DNA of 64,000 nucleotides from Paenibacillus apiarius (GTDB taxonomy: Bacteria > Bacillota > Bacilli > Paenibacillales > Paenibacillaceae), in NCBI RefSeq assembly GCF_017052585.1, contig NZ_JAFFHZ010000002.1, forward strand, positions 124,001 through 188,000. Reading direction: 5' to 3'. The notes beneath the pieces were generated by a model. That model was not told where the DNA came from, did not search any database, and worked only from the letters and a program-made list of their open reading frames with translations. Of this stretch, positions 33,206-41,446 are shown piece by piece. The number at the start of each line of letters is the position of its first letter. The first letter of the stretch is position 1. Position numbers and translations under genes: made by a program.

Positions 33206-33264
33206 AAAAAGCCCCATTACGTAAGCAGCAGCGCATTTTAAACGCCTCCGTTTATTTAATGGGG
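33206..33264 (-). terminator. Terminator of the ars operon
   Basis: On the minus strand, CCCCATTA and TAATGGGG arms (33257-33264 and 33212-33219) enclose a loop of about 37 bases and are followed by CTTTTT. It lies about 135 bases after the arsC stop codon. The loop is long, so confidence is moderate. Confidence 0.5.
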
Positions 33265-33399
33265 ATAATTATTAATGCCATTATTTAATTGCAGGAGGTT
33301 TTATTTGATAGACACGGTCATTTCCAGTTCTTTGATATACATGACGTGGCGCTTCTCTGTTCAAGTTTACATTTTCATTTACGCTGGCCTCTCCCATTG

Positions 33400-33822
33400 C
33401 TATTTGCCTTCCTGCAAAAATTGTCCAATGCGAGCCTTGATCTCATCTCGAACCTGGCGGAACTCCGCCATAATCTCTTCTTCGGTGCCGGTTGCCTTGG
33501 CCGGGTCGGTAAAGCCCCAATGCCACTTTACTGCATCCTTGTTCAAAATGACGGGACAATGCTCATCCGCATGGCCACAGAGTGTAATGACATAATCTGC
33601 ACGGTTCAGCAGTACGGGGTCAATGACATCCGATGTATGCCGTGAAATATCGACCCCTGCCTCCTCCATCACTTGAACGGCTCGCGGATTAAGCCCGTGC
33701 GCTTCCAGACCCGCGCTCTTCACTTCATAGCGGTCGCCGCCCAAAGCTTTCAACCACCCATCCGCGATTTGGCTCCGGCATGAGTTGCCCGTACATAGGA
33801 AGTAAACTATTTTTTTGTCCAT
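33400..33822 (-). CDS. arsC: Arsenate reductase ArsC, thioredoxin-coupled type
   Basis: Cytoplasmic enzyme reducing arsenate to arsenite, which the upstream Acr3 permease can export. The 140-aa protein has the low-molecular-weight tyrosine phosphatase fold: P-loop C10-TGNSCR with Arg16, and the redox pair C82 and C89 in [10 protein letters not shown]10/C82/C89 is the catalytic triad of the Bacillus/pI258 ArsC family, regenerated by thioredoxin. An ATCATGGACAAA start with GGAGAG upstream supports the chosen ATG. It is the last gene of arsR-acr3-arsC, 23 bases after acr3. Length and motifs are normal for the family. Confidence 0.95.
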   Translation of the reverse strand: MDKKIVYFLCTGNSCRSQIADGWLKALGGDRYEVKSAGLEAHGLNPRAVQVMEEAGVDISRHTSDVIDPVLLNRADYVITLCGHADEHCPVILNKDAVKWHWGFTDPAKATGTEEEIMAEFRQVRDEIKARIGQFLQEGK

Positions 33823-33845
33823 GATGATGTCTCTCCTTCGATTTT

Positions 33846-34910
33846 CTATTTATGTGTGAATGTTTGCTTATCGAAATATTTTCTCTTAAACCAGTAGGCG
33901 ACATTAACCAGTCCAATCAACACGGGCACTTCAACGAGAGGTCCGATAACGGCGGCAAAGGCTGCTCCGGAATCGATGCCGAATACCCCAATGGCAACCG
34001 CGATGGCCAGCTCAAAGTTATTGCTTGCGGCCGTGAAGGACAAAGAACAACAGATTGGATAGGAGGTCCCGGTTCGGATAGACATGAAGAACGAAAACAA
34101 AAACATGATGACAAAGTAGATAAGCAACGGGATCGCGATACGCACCACATCCAGCGGCAAGGAAACGATCAGGTCCGCTTTGAGTGAGAACATGAGCACG
34201 ATCGTGAACAGCAATGCGACAAGCGTCAGGGGGCTGATTTTAGGAATGAACACTTGTTCATACCATTCCGTCCCCTTCAGCTTTATACCGATGATACGGG
34301 TCAACAGGCCAGCTGCAAATGGAATGCCTAAGTAGATGAATACACTTTCGGCAATCTGTCCCATCGATACATTCACTTCCGCACCTTGAACCCCGAACCA
34401 TCCAGGCAAGACGGTGATAAAGATGTAAGCAAACACGGAATAGAACAAAATCTGAAAAATGGAGTTAAAAGCGACAAGACCGGCGGTATACTCCGGATCA
34501 CCCTTGGCCAGATCGCTCCACACGATGACCATGGCGATACATCGCGCCAGCCCCATCATGATGAGACCTATCATATATTCCGGCATATCGCTCAAGAATA
34601 GGATAGCCAGTAGAAACATGAGGAAAGGCCCGATAATCCAGTTCTGAACCAATGAAAGCAGGAGTACCTTCCAATCTTTAAATACTCTCCCGAGCTTCTC
34701 ATATTTCACTTTAGCAAGTGGCGGATACATCATCACGATTAATCCGATGGCAATGGGAATGGAAGTCGTGCCGACTTGCATTCCTGACAATCCTTCCGAG
34801 AACCCGGGTACCAAGTATCCCAACAGGATTCCCAGCGCCATGGCGCTAAATATCCATAGGGTCAGATACCGATCCAGAAAAGATAACCTCTTCGTCGTTC
34901 CTTGGCTCAT
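33846..34910 (-). CDS. acr3: Acr3-type arsenite efflux permease
   Basis: Inner-membrane arsenite/H+ antiporter of the Acr3 (BART) family, often called arsB in Bacillus annotations. The 354-aa protein has about ten hydrophobic segments and the conserved membrane Cys in GLARCIAMV (about residue 124). The family motif region [21 protein letters not shown] is present near the C-terminus. The ATG is preceded by GGGGAGAG. It lies 14 bases after arsR and 23 bases before arsC, so the three genes form one operon under ArsR control. Length is typical. Confidence 0.95.
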   Translation of the reverse strand: MSQGTTKRLSFLDRYLTLWIFSAMALGILLGYLVPGFSEGLSGMQVGTTSIPIAIGLIVMMYPPLAKVKYEKLGRVFKDWKVLLLSLVQNWIIGPFLMFLLAILFLSDMPEYMIGLIMMGLARCIAMVIVWSDLAKGDPEYTAGLVAFNSIFQILFYSVFAYIFITVLPGWFGVQGAEVNVSMGQIAESVFIYLGIPFAAGLLTRIIGIKLKGTEWYEQVFIPKISPLTLVALLFTIVLMFSLKADLIVSLPLDVVRIAIPLLIYFVIMFLFSFFMSIRTGTSYPICCSLSFTAASNNFELAIAVAIGVFGIDSGAAFAAVIGPLVEVPVLIGLVNVAYWFKRKYFDKQTFTHK

Positions 34911-34924
34911 GCGAATCTCTCCCC

Positions 34925-35248
34925 TTATTCACAAATCAACGCATTCATTTTCTGCTTGAGGCCATCTTCCAAGGCTGGCAGGTATTTCAGCACATCATGC
35001 AAATGAGGCTTATCTTCAAGCTGCAACGAATAAAAATTCCATTGGCCCCTGCGCTCCTCGCGAACCAGTCCTGCATCTTTTAATTTTCTCAGATGTTGGC
35101 TAATATTCGGCTGTGTCATATCCAGTATTTCCACGAGCTGGCACACGCACATTTCCTGATGATAAAGGATGGATACGATGTTTAATCGGGTACGGTCACC
35201 AAGCAGCTTAAAATGATCGGACATGACTTCAATGCTCACGTTATTCAA
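34925..35248 (-). CDS. arsR: ArsR-family arsenic-responsive repressor
   Basis: Winged-helix repressor that releases DNA on binding arsenite. I chose the TTG start at 35246-35248 because a strong AGGGAGGTG lies six bases upstream; a further-upstream ATG at 35273-35275 would add nine residues but would place the ribosome-binding site inside the gene and has none of its own. The 107-aa product has the metal-site motif MCVCQLVE (Cys34, Cys36) and the recognition helix [18 protein letters not shown]. It heads arsR-acr3-arsC and should bind the repeats at 35275-35306. Confidence 0.93.
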   Translation of the reverse strand: MNNVSIEVMSDHFKLLGDRTRLNIVSILYHQEMCVCQLVEILDMTQPNISQHLRKLKDAGLVREERRGQWNFYSLQLEDKPHLHDVLKYLPALEDGLKQKMNALICE

Positions 35249-35274
35249 GGTTAACACCTCCCTGTTCGAATTCA

Positions 35275-35306
35275 TTATATAAGCAGGTAATTATATAAGC
35301 AAGTAA
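35275..35306 (-). promoter_or_regulatory. ars promoter with tandem ArsR operator repeats
   Basis: Two adjacent 16-base direct repeats, TTATATAAGCAGGTAA (35275-35290) and TTATATAAGCAAGTAA (35291-35306), match at 15 of 16 positions. On the minus strand the same bases form a promoter: TTGCTT, 17-base spacer, TATAAT. Repressor bound to the repeats would cover both promoter elements. Confidence 0.75.
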
Positions 35307-35488
35307 TTATTTGAAATTCTCCTCGAAATCATAAGTGAGTTATTATGTTACCTATTTGCTGGTAAAAATTCGTCATTATAATGTACGGTTGTTGAAAGGA
35401 ATTCTACCTTTGAGGGCTCCAGTAATTACCGCTAACAACTCCTGCATCTCTTTCTTTATACTTATTGAAGAGAGGGGGATTGATTTAG

Positions 35489-36346
35489 ATGGTATATATC
35501 TATCTTGGCACCTTATTGCTTCTGCTCGGTATCTTTTCTTATAAGGGGTACCGAAACACACAGCATGTCGTGGTTAACAAAGTACGTGTCGAACTCAATA
35601 ACCGTCCGTCTGAACGGCTTTTGAATGTGCTGCATATCTCCGATATGCATATGGAACATATATCGATTTCTCCGGAACAGCTTTATGAAAAACTGAAAAA
35701 AGAGAATATTGATTTGATCGCCTTGACAGGAGACTTTTTGGATCGGAAACGCAGTATTCCGAAATTGGTTCCTTACCTCCAAATGTTCAAAAAGCTGAAC
35801 TCGAAATACGGGATTTACGCTATATTCGGGAACCATGATTATGTGTTGAATGACAGAAATTTCGCGATGTTAAAAAAGACGTTGGAAAAGCACGGATGCA
35901 AAACGCTGCAAAATGAACATGATACATTTATGATTGACGGAATACGGATCAATATTATTGGAATCGATGATTTCAGTACACACCGAAGTGATTTATCCGC
36001 TTCGTACAATGGGTTGACACAAGGATATAACTTGGTCCTCACCCATGATCCGAACATTGTTCTGGAAATGAAACCGTTCAAATTTGATTATTTGCTTGCC
36101 GGTCATTTTCATGGCGGACAAATTCATTGGCCTAAACCGTACCATCTGGCAGCCATGGGAAAGCTTGTGAAAATGGATATGTTGAAAGGGCTGCATGTTT
36201 ATCATGGAAAACCATTTTATATTAGCGAAGGCTTAGGGCAAACTGGGATAAACATTCGAATGGGAAGCCGTCCTGAAATCACTCTTCATCAGCTTCAATT
36301 ATCCTCGGCTCAACCTGTAATGAACAAGACTCTAACTGCTGTTTAG
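35489..36346 (+). CDS. Membrane-anchored metallophosphoesterase (YkoQ/YkuE-like)
   Basis: Calcineurin-like phosphoesterase of 285 aa. Residues 3-17 are a hydrophobic anchor, so the catalytic domain likely faces outward or is tethered at the membrane. Metal-binding motifs appear in order: ISDMHME (50-56), TGDFLD, FGNHDY, LTHDP and GHFHGGQIHWP. AGAGGGGG lies upstream of the ATG. Family members act on varied phosphoesters and the substrate cannot be read from sequence. It stands alone between the divergent ars operon and a broken hydrolase gene. A perfect hairpin overlaps its stop codon. Confidence 0.85.
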   Translation: MVYIYLGTLLLLLGIFSYKGYRNTQHVVVNKVRVELNNRPSERLLNVLHISDMHMEHISISPEQLYEKLKKENIDLIALTGDFLDRKRSIPKLVPYLQMFKKLNSKYGIYAIFGNHDYVLNDRNFAMLKKTLEKHGCKTLQNEHDTFMIDGIRINIIGIDDFSTHRSDLSASYNGLTQGYNLVLTHDPNIVLEMKPFKFDYLLAGHFHGGQIHWPKPYHLAAMGKLVKMDMLKGLHVYHGKPFYISEGLGQTGINIRMGSRPEITLHQLQLSSAQPVMNKTLTAV

Positions 36347-36358
36347 CGTTAGAGTCTT
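36326..36358 (+). terminator. Hairpin overlapping the phosphoesterase stop codon
   Basis: AAGACTCTAAC (36326-36336) and GTTAGAGTCTT (36348-36358) are perfectly complementary over 11 bases with an 11-base loop containing the TAG stop. No T-run follows, so it may stabilise the mRNA end rather than terminate. Confidence 0.5.
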
Positions 36359-36633
36359 GACTATAATAGCGAATCGTTTGCATAGGAATCCCGCTTTTGG
36401 AGAATCAGTGACAACACCATCGTCAAAGTAAATGAAAAAGCAATATGGAAATGCGTTGCTATCACGCTTCCCTATTGAATATGCCGAAATCATGTTATGA
36501 ATGTCTCCTCGACTTTATCATCAAGAAGATTAGGGATCATAATCAGCCGCTTATTTTAGCGGGAGATCTAATTCTAAGACCCTCAACGAGATTATGGAAC
36601 TTCTAACCTGATGACGAAGACTAGGAGGGAATC
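36359..36633. other. Intergenic stretch with a doubtful small ORF
   Basis: A 54-codon plus-strand frame (36445-36609 region; internal ATG at 36481, TAA at 36604-36606) includes MPKSCYECLLDFIIKK. It lacks a clear ribosome-binding site. It may be a degraded gene remnant; nothing else was recognised here. Confidence 0.2.
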
Positions 36634-37504
36634 ATGTATAACGATTTCAAGATTAGCACGTTTCGCTTGAAAGAACGTGATTTAAAATTGAATTTTCGCT
36701 TCTGGAGCCCGATTAATCCAAGAGGGCTCTTGATTTTTATCCATGGCGCAGGAGAGAATTCAGGTCAATACTGTGAAATCGGTACGGAAAGTATGAAAAG
36801 GCAGATTGCTTTTGCCGCTCCCGATCTTCGCGGGTTCGGACAATCGGATGGTCAGCGCGGTCATATTCATCGGTTTCAAACTTACTTAGACGACCTGCAT
36901 CAATTGATAGACTACTTTGAAAAACTAAGTTCCAAAAATCCCAATCTATCTCTTTGGCCATAGTTTAGGCGGACTCATCATCATTCGGTATATTCAACAT
37001 TTCACTAAGATAGCCGATAAAGTAGCCGGGGTCATCTTATCGTCACCTGCGTTAGGAATACATATCAGAATTCCCTACTTTTTTCAAAAATGCGCTCAGC
37101 TTTTATCCAGACTAACTCCAAGCTTTCCGCTTGAATTAATCAGATGGAATGAATCCTTAAAAAAGTTGCGTTGGTTAAAAGCGCATTTGCCGAGTTGGAC
37201 CTCTGAACTTTTGAGCAATCCTTCAGCCACGATACAGTACACTCCGCGTTGGATCACGGAGTTATTGCGTCACGAAGCCCGGGCTTTTACTGAAGTGAAT
37301 CAATTTCATGTACCTACTTTGTGCCTGTATGGTTTACACGATTCTGTAGCAGATTCCGATTATATAGAGCAATTTATGAAAGCCATTCCTTCAAGCGATA
37401 AACAATCCGTTTTATTCGCAGATGGTGGACACTGTCCTTTGAATGAACATCGCAAGGATGAAGCGGTTGAATCCATTTTTCAATGGTTAAGTTCCCGTCT
37501 TTGA
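36634..37504 (+). pseudogene. Alpha/beta hydrolase (monoacylglycerol lipase-like), frameshifted
   Basis: The start is well supported (AGGAGGG five bases before ATG). The first 109 codons encode the N-terminal part with the oxyanion-side motif FIHGAGENSG and then stop at 36961-36963. One base later the reading continues to 37504 with the nucleophile elbow YLFGHSLGG (about 36950-36975), the acid in LYGLHDSVAD and the His in DGGHCPLNEH. So all catalytic parts are present but split between two frames; the shift lies around 36930-36945, next to a run of five A. It is either a real one-base mutation or a sequencing/assembly error. Joined, it would be about 290 aa, normal for serine lipases/lysophospholipases of this family. 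The substrate is unknown. Confidence 0.8.
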
Positions 37505-37520
37505 TTGCTCAGAATGGGAG

Positions 37521-37553
37521 AAAAGAAAAACCACGAGAAGCTTGTTCTCATGG
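37521..37553 (-). terminator. Terminator of the dehydrogenase-aldolase pair
   Basis: On the minus strand CCATGAGAA, a CAAGC loop and TTCTCGTGG form a nine-pair stem (one G-U) followed by TTTTTCTTTTC. It lies 23 bases beyond the stop of the class II aldolase-like gene. Confidence 0.8.
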
Positions 37554-37575
37554 ATCAGGATAAATCAAAATGTTC

Positions 37576-38664
37576 CTATGTCATGGGGACTTGCCGGATG
37601 ATTCGCCCCTCTATGCGTTGAAAAATGTCATCAAGATTAGGACCTGTAATCGTTAAACCGTGGTTCTTTAAACCGATAATGGCTCTTGTCGGATCTTCCG
37701 ATCGATTGACCAAATCGGATACGGCTTGTGCCAATTCCCACGTGCCGCAAGGAAAGTTGATTTCTGTAGATGGAATTCCATCCATCCAAGCATGGACATG
37801 GACGATTGCCTCTACTTCAGGATGCTGCATATAAATCATCCAGTGTTCAATGGCATCGACGGATACCCGGTGAGGCTCGATGTTCGCAGGCACATTCAGA
37901 AGCATTGCCGTTCGTTCGGCATTGTAGCCCATTACCAATAGGATATCCCGCCCAATAATTCTCATGTCCCCTTTGTTTACTCCGCTTGCACTCATCCAGA
38001 ATTGCCGGTCATCTTTGCGTGCGCTTAGATTGCCATAACTCAAGCCACCGATTCCGTATAGTCGTTTTACGTGCCGTAAATCTTGAGGCGAGAGGAGTTC
38101 CTCCAAAGGAAAAGGAGCCGGCAAAAGGTTCAGGGCATCCAATTGTTTGCCTGCTCTGTGTATCTGTGCTGTTATCTCGTCGCCATCCCATAAATCTGGA
38201 GGCAGATCGTGGTGGAACTCATTATTAATGACTAACCGGGAGGATGCCAATGGATTTAATCTTTCCATCACCTTCATAAAAAACAATTCATCGTTATCTT
38301 GTTCATACGGCACCAAATAACAACCTTGTTCAAGCGTGATGAAATACGTGTTACAATGTCCGTCAGGAGTATGTATGATATAGATCAAAAGATTGGAAAG
38401 CGTACGAATGAGTATGGGGTAAGCTGACCTCAAAATGTCATGGGGAGGTTCATGTGTTTCGGCAACCGCTACTGAAAATGTAGCTTGTGCTTTCCTGCGA
38501 AAAGGTTTTAAATGATCGGTGTCCACAAAGTTTAAAACAAAACGGATATCATTTACAGGTTCCTCGCAATATTGGTATCCATTATTTATCAACTCTCTTT
38601 TCAATCCCACAGCAAACCATTTCAAAGATGGGCTTCTCCATTCGCCTGCAATGGCAAAATTCAT
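37576..38664 (-). CDS. Class II aldolase/adducin-domain protein with extra N-terminal domain
   Basis: 362 aa. Residues from about 185 to the end match the class II aldolase/adducin fold: GNLSAR (211-216), SGVNKG (227-232), metal-ligand His pair HVHAW (His289, His291) and the distal His335 in KNHGL. Such enzymes are Zn-dependent aldolases or epimerases acting on phosphorylated sugars. The first ~180 residues are not part of that fold, show no recognised motif and have one hydrophobic stretch (ILIRTLSNLLIYII). Usual single-domain members are about 210-250 aa, so this looks like a fusion. The ATG has GGGGGG six bases upstream. It follows the zinc dehydrogenase gene by 15 bases, so the two likely act in one sugar or polyol route. 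Confidence 0.75.
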   Translation of the reverse strand: MNFAIAGEWRSPSLKWFAVGLKRELINNGYQYCEEPVNDIRFVLNFVDTDHLKPFRRKAQATFSVAVAETHEPPHDILRSAYPILIRTLSNLLIYIIHTPDGHCNTYFITLEQGCYLVPYEQDNDELFFMKVMERLNPLASSRLVINNEFHHDLPPDLWDGDEITAQIHRAGKQLDALNLLPAPFPLEELLSPQDLRHVKRLYGIGGLSYGNLSARKDDRQFWMSASGVNKGDMRIIGRDILLVMGYNAERTAMLLNVPANIEPHRVSVDAIEHWMIYMQHPEVEAIVHVHAWMDGIPSTEINFPCGTWELAQAVSDLVNRSEDPTRAIIGLKNHGLTITGPNLDDIFQRIEGRIIRQVPMT

Positions 38665-38679
38665 GTATTTCCCCCCTTT

Positions 38680-39903
38680 TTACAGTTCAAAAACAACTTT
38701 CATTGCCTTCGATTTTCCCTTCCCCGATGCAGTGGCAATGGCATTCCGATATTGATCCAACGGGAATTGGTGGGTCACCAAGGGATCGAGGTCGATTTTG
38801 CCGGAATTCATCAAGTCCAATGCTAACGCATATGTACGCGTTCGCTTCTCCCCGGATTGTTCTGTACTAACCGCAAAGCTTCCTTTTATTTCTAGTTCGT
38901 TCAGCCAGATCGGAGTCCAATCGACTCCACGCGGGAAACTCGCAACTCCCAAGAGCTTCACCTTCCCGCCGCTCTTCGTAAAACGCAACGCGTCATCAAT
39001 GCTTCGATCTTTGCCCACACACTCGTATGTCATATCGGCCCCTCCCTGTATCACCGGTTTTCCGAACAACGGTGTCAACACCTCAGCGCCCATAAGTTGG
39101 GCCAGTTGTTCATAGTAATCGGAACCAGATGTCAATGGAACAATCTCACTGGCTCCATACAGCCGGGCCATTTCCATTTGTAAAGGATGTTTCGCCAATA
39201 CAATGATCCGATTTGAAAAACCAAGTGCACGCAGCGCAGCTAAAACGCATATGCCGATTACTCCTGCGCCAATAATGAGTACCGTATCATTGTCGCCTGG
39301 CGGATCCCGCATAATCGCATGCAAAGCAGTCGCAAATGGATCGGTCATGATCGCATTCCGATCACTGACTTTTGCGGGTACTTTGAGGATCTGACTGTGG
39401 TGAGCGACCAGATACGGGCTCCAGCTCCCCCCCGTATCCCGGCAGGCTCCGATTAGCAGTCCAGGAGAGATGTTTCCCGAAGTCATGCGTTCGCACAGAC
39501 TCAAGTCACCACGTCGGCAAGCAGGACAAGGTTCCTGAAATCCCCTTGCTATACAAGATAAGATCGGATCCACCACCACTCGTTCCCCTGCTTTAATACC
39601 GGACACTCTCTGCCCTACTTCCTCGATTACGCCTACCACTTCATGCCCAATCGTAAAGGGAAAGGAAGCAAATGGAGAGGCAGCCGGGCTGTCGTGAAGA
39701 AAAATAAGGTTAAGATCGCTACCGCAAATACCTCCATACTTTACTTTGACTTTTACCCATTCTTCATCGGGTAATCTTGGCTCCGGAACATTCCGATAGC
39801 GCAAACAAGAAAACCGTCCCAAATAAATGGAAGGAAGCAGCGGCCCAATCGCTTTGCAGACTGCATATTGTGGAATGCCAACATTAAACTGTATCGCTTT
39901 CAA
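38680..39903 (-). CDS. Zinc-dependent medium-chain alcohol dehydrogenase
   Basis: MDR-superfamily NAD(P)-dependent dehydrogenase. Catalytic zinc ligands appear in GGICGSD and GHEVVG; a Cys cluster CPACRRGDLSLC corresponds to the structural-zinc lobe; the Rossmann motif is VLIIGAGVIGICVLA. I prefer the TTG start at 39901-39903 (KAIQFNVG follows, the usual beginning of this family) with GGGGAAAGGA about ten bases upstream. A TTG at 39937-39939 would add 12 residues that look non-family. About 407 aa, slightly longer than typical (340-390). It is first in a two-gene operon with the class II aldolase-like gene. The substrate is unknown; a sugar alcohol is plausible from context. Confidence 0.85.
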   Translation of the reverse strand: MKAIQFNVGIPQYAVCKAIGPLLPSIYLGRFSCLRYRNVPEPRLPDEEWVKVKVKYGGICGSDLNLIFLHDSPAASPFASFPFTIGHEVVGVIEEVGQRVSGIKAGERVVVDPILSCIARGFQEPCPACRRGDLSLCERMTSGNISPGLLIGACRDTGGSWSPYLVAHHSQILKVPAKVSDRNAIMTDPFATALHAIMRDPPGDNDTVLIIGAGVIGICVLAALRALGFSNRIIVLAKHPLQMEMARLYGASEIVPLTSGSDYYEQLAQLMGAEVLTPLFGKPVIQGGADMTYECVGKDRSIDDALRFTKSGGKVKLLGVASFPRGVDWTPIWLNELEIKGSFAVSTEQSGEKRTRTYALALDLMNSGKIDLDPLVTHQFPLDQYRNAIATASGKGKSKAMKVVFEL

Positions 39904-40014
39904 AAATATCGAATCCTTTCCCCAATGGTCTCCCCGCAACAGTAAGATGTTTACTCAAAATCCAACTAAGTTATTACAAAATAAATGATATAGGTTTAGA
40001 ATCGTAGGTTATGC

Positions 40015-40887
40015 TCACTCTCGGATTAAAAGCGGTTTTATTTCAGTAATCACGTCCATTAATGCGTGTGAACATTGCTCATACATCGCCTTTGCCTCTT
40101 TATTCGTTGTTGACAAGCTGAACAATTCTAAATCCGCCTCGCATTTCTTTAATGCGGCAAACACTTCAGCCCCCGGTTTTGACACCACGTTCGTGAGTTG
40201 ATCATCAAACAAATCGATGTATAAGCTCCCGTGGCTGTCAATTTGAGCTAAATATACGTCCTGTATATTCGTTACTCCTAATTTGGACAGCTCTTCCTTC
40301 AACCACACTTCATCTCTTCCGATGGCGGTCATGGGTTGTTCTAATATTTGACCATCCATAATAAGGACTTGTGGTACTTGTTCTGCGGCAACTTTGACAC
40401 CAAGATGATTCGGTGTTAACGGTAAATATTCTCGCTTTAGCAGCACGTTGAGTTCCCCGCTTGGTTCCATTGTCGCGAATTCAACGCCAGACAATTTAAA
40501 CGCGTTTTTGTTCCTTAGCAACATCAGCAATTCGTCTGAATTCAGGCGTTCTTTTTTTAAGTTATCTTGTAATATTTGTCCGTCCTTTATTAATACGGTT
40601 GGTTTGCCTTCAATCCAATTTCTTATCCTCTTGCTTTTTAATTGAACAAATTCAACACCTAGTGAAACGGCGACCCAGACAACTAATGAAATCAATCCTA
40701 TGTACCAATTTGCTTCCAAGTCCAATGATACGTAACCTGCTAAACTCCCGATTGTAATTCCCGTGACGTATTCAAAAACCGACAACTGTGTTATCTGTCT
40801 TTTTCCAAGTAGCTTCGTTATAAGAAAAAGGCTTATCGCTGCTATAAATGTCCGTATTGCGATTTCCAACCAATTTGGCACCTGCAT
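40015..40887 (-). CDS. DUF421 (YetF-like) membrane protein
   Basis: 290 aa. Three hydrophobic segments fill the first ~80 residues (AIRTFIAAISLFLI; VTGITIGSLAGYVSL; GLISLVVWVAVSLGV), followed by a soluble part with the family motifs KLLGKRQI and PTVLIKDGQI. Two similar soluble segments (VLIKDGQILQDNL and VLIMDGQILEQPM) suggest an internal repeat, as in YetF proteins. Some family members affect spore resistance in Bacillus, but a role here cannot be assigned. The ATG is preceded by GAAAGGAGAAG. It appears monocistronic. Confidence 0.85.
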   Translation of the reverse strand: MQVPNWLEIAIRTFIAAISLFLITKLLGKRQITQLSVFEYVTGITIGSLAGYVSLDLEANWYIGLISLVVWVAVSLGVEFVQLKSKRIRNWIEGKPTVLIKDGQILQDNLKKERLNSDELLMLLRNKNAFKLSGVEFATMEPSGELNVLLKREYLPLTPNHLGVKVAAEQVPQVLIMDGQILEQPMTAIGRDEVWLKEELSKLGVTNIQDVYLAQIDSHGSLYIDLFDDQLTNVVSKPGAEVFAALKKCEADLELFSLSTTNKEAKAMYEQCSHALMDVITEIKPLLIRE

Positions 40888-41023
40888 CTTCTCCTTTCAA
40901 TGAAATATCATACATAGTTATGTGCTGAATAATGGTTTAATATTAATTCTCCATACATAATTTGCATGATTCAAACACTTTAGGAGTATAATTTCTCTTC
41001 ATATGCCGGCAGAATGATTTGCA

Positions 41024-41341
41024 ATGCATGACACATTTTTTGTGTACAATTGGCATGAACTAACCGGGGAAGAAGACGACTCTACGGTTGAAGGAGCCTT
41101 TGAAGACTATCTTCTCGTCCGTCCGGATGAAAAGAACACGTTGATGCTGTACAACAAGAAAACGAAGGAAACGACAACGCTCTATAAGGAGCTCTTAAAT
41201 GAGGAAGAACAAAATATAATTGATAATGCTGCCATTAAAGATGCAGACTATCAAGGTGATAAACTGACCTTCGTGAAGAAGGAAGGCGAAATGCTTTATT
41301 TCAAGCATGTCGAATTGATGGCTCGAAGGAAAGCGAATTAA
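41024..41341 (+). CDS. Small acidic protein of unknown function
   Basis: 105 aa, strongly charged (many Glu, Asp and Lys), with no signal peptide, membrane segment or motif that I recognise. An in-frame TGA eight bases upstream fixes the ATG as the earliest possible start. The ribosome-binding site is weak. A TATAAT (40987-40992) lies about 30 bases before the start, with TTGCAT 19 bases further up as a poor -35. A hairpin with a T-rich tail follows the gene (41395-41445), which supports a real transcript. Codon use looks coding. Confidence 0.6.
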   Translation: MHDTFFVYNWHELTGEEDDSTVEGAFEDYLLVRPDEKNTLMLYNKKTKETTTLYKELLNEEEQNIIDNAAIKDADYQGDKLTFVKKEGEMLYFKHVELMARRKAN

Positions 41342-41394
41342 CTTATCGGTTAAAGTGAGGGAGAGAATGATAGGACTCTATTAAATAAATGGCC

Positions 41395-41446
41395 CCCCTG
41401 GATTTGTTCCGCAATGAACCGGGACATGTCCAGGGGTTTCTCTTTA
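41395..41446 (+). terminator. Terminator between convergent genes
   Basis: CCCCTGGA (41395-41402) pairs with TCCAGGGG (41429-41436), followed on the plus strand by TTTCTCTTT. It fits the end of the small gene at 41024-41341 and could also work for the minus-strand serine hydrolase, where the tail is only AT-rich. Confidence 0.55.

Noticed and set aside
33275-33595. Plus-strand frame with a good AGGAGG site running antisense into arsC
   Set aside because: The downstream two thirds are the reverse of arsC; the upstream part shows no family features.
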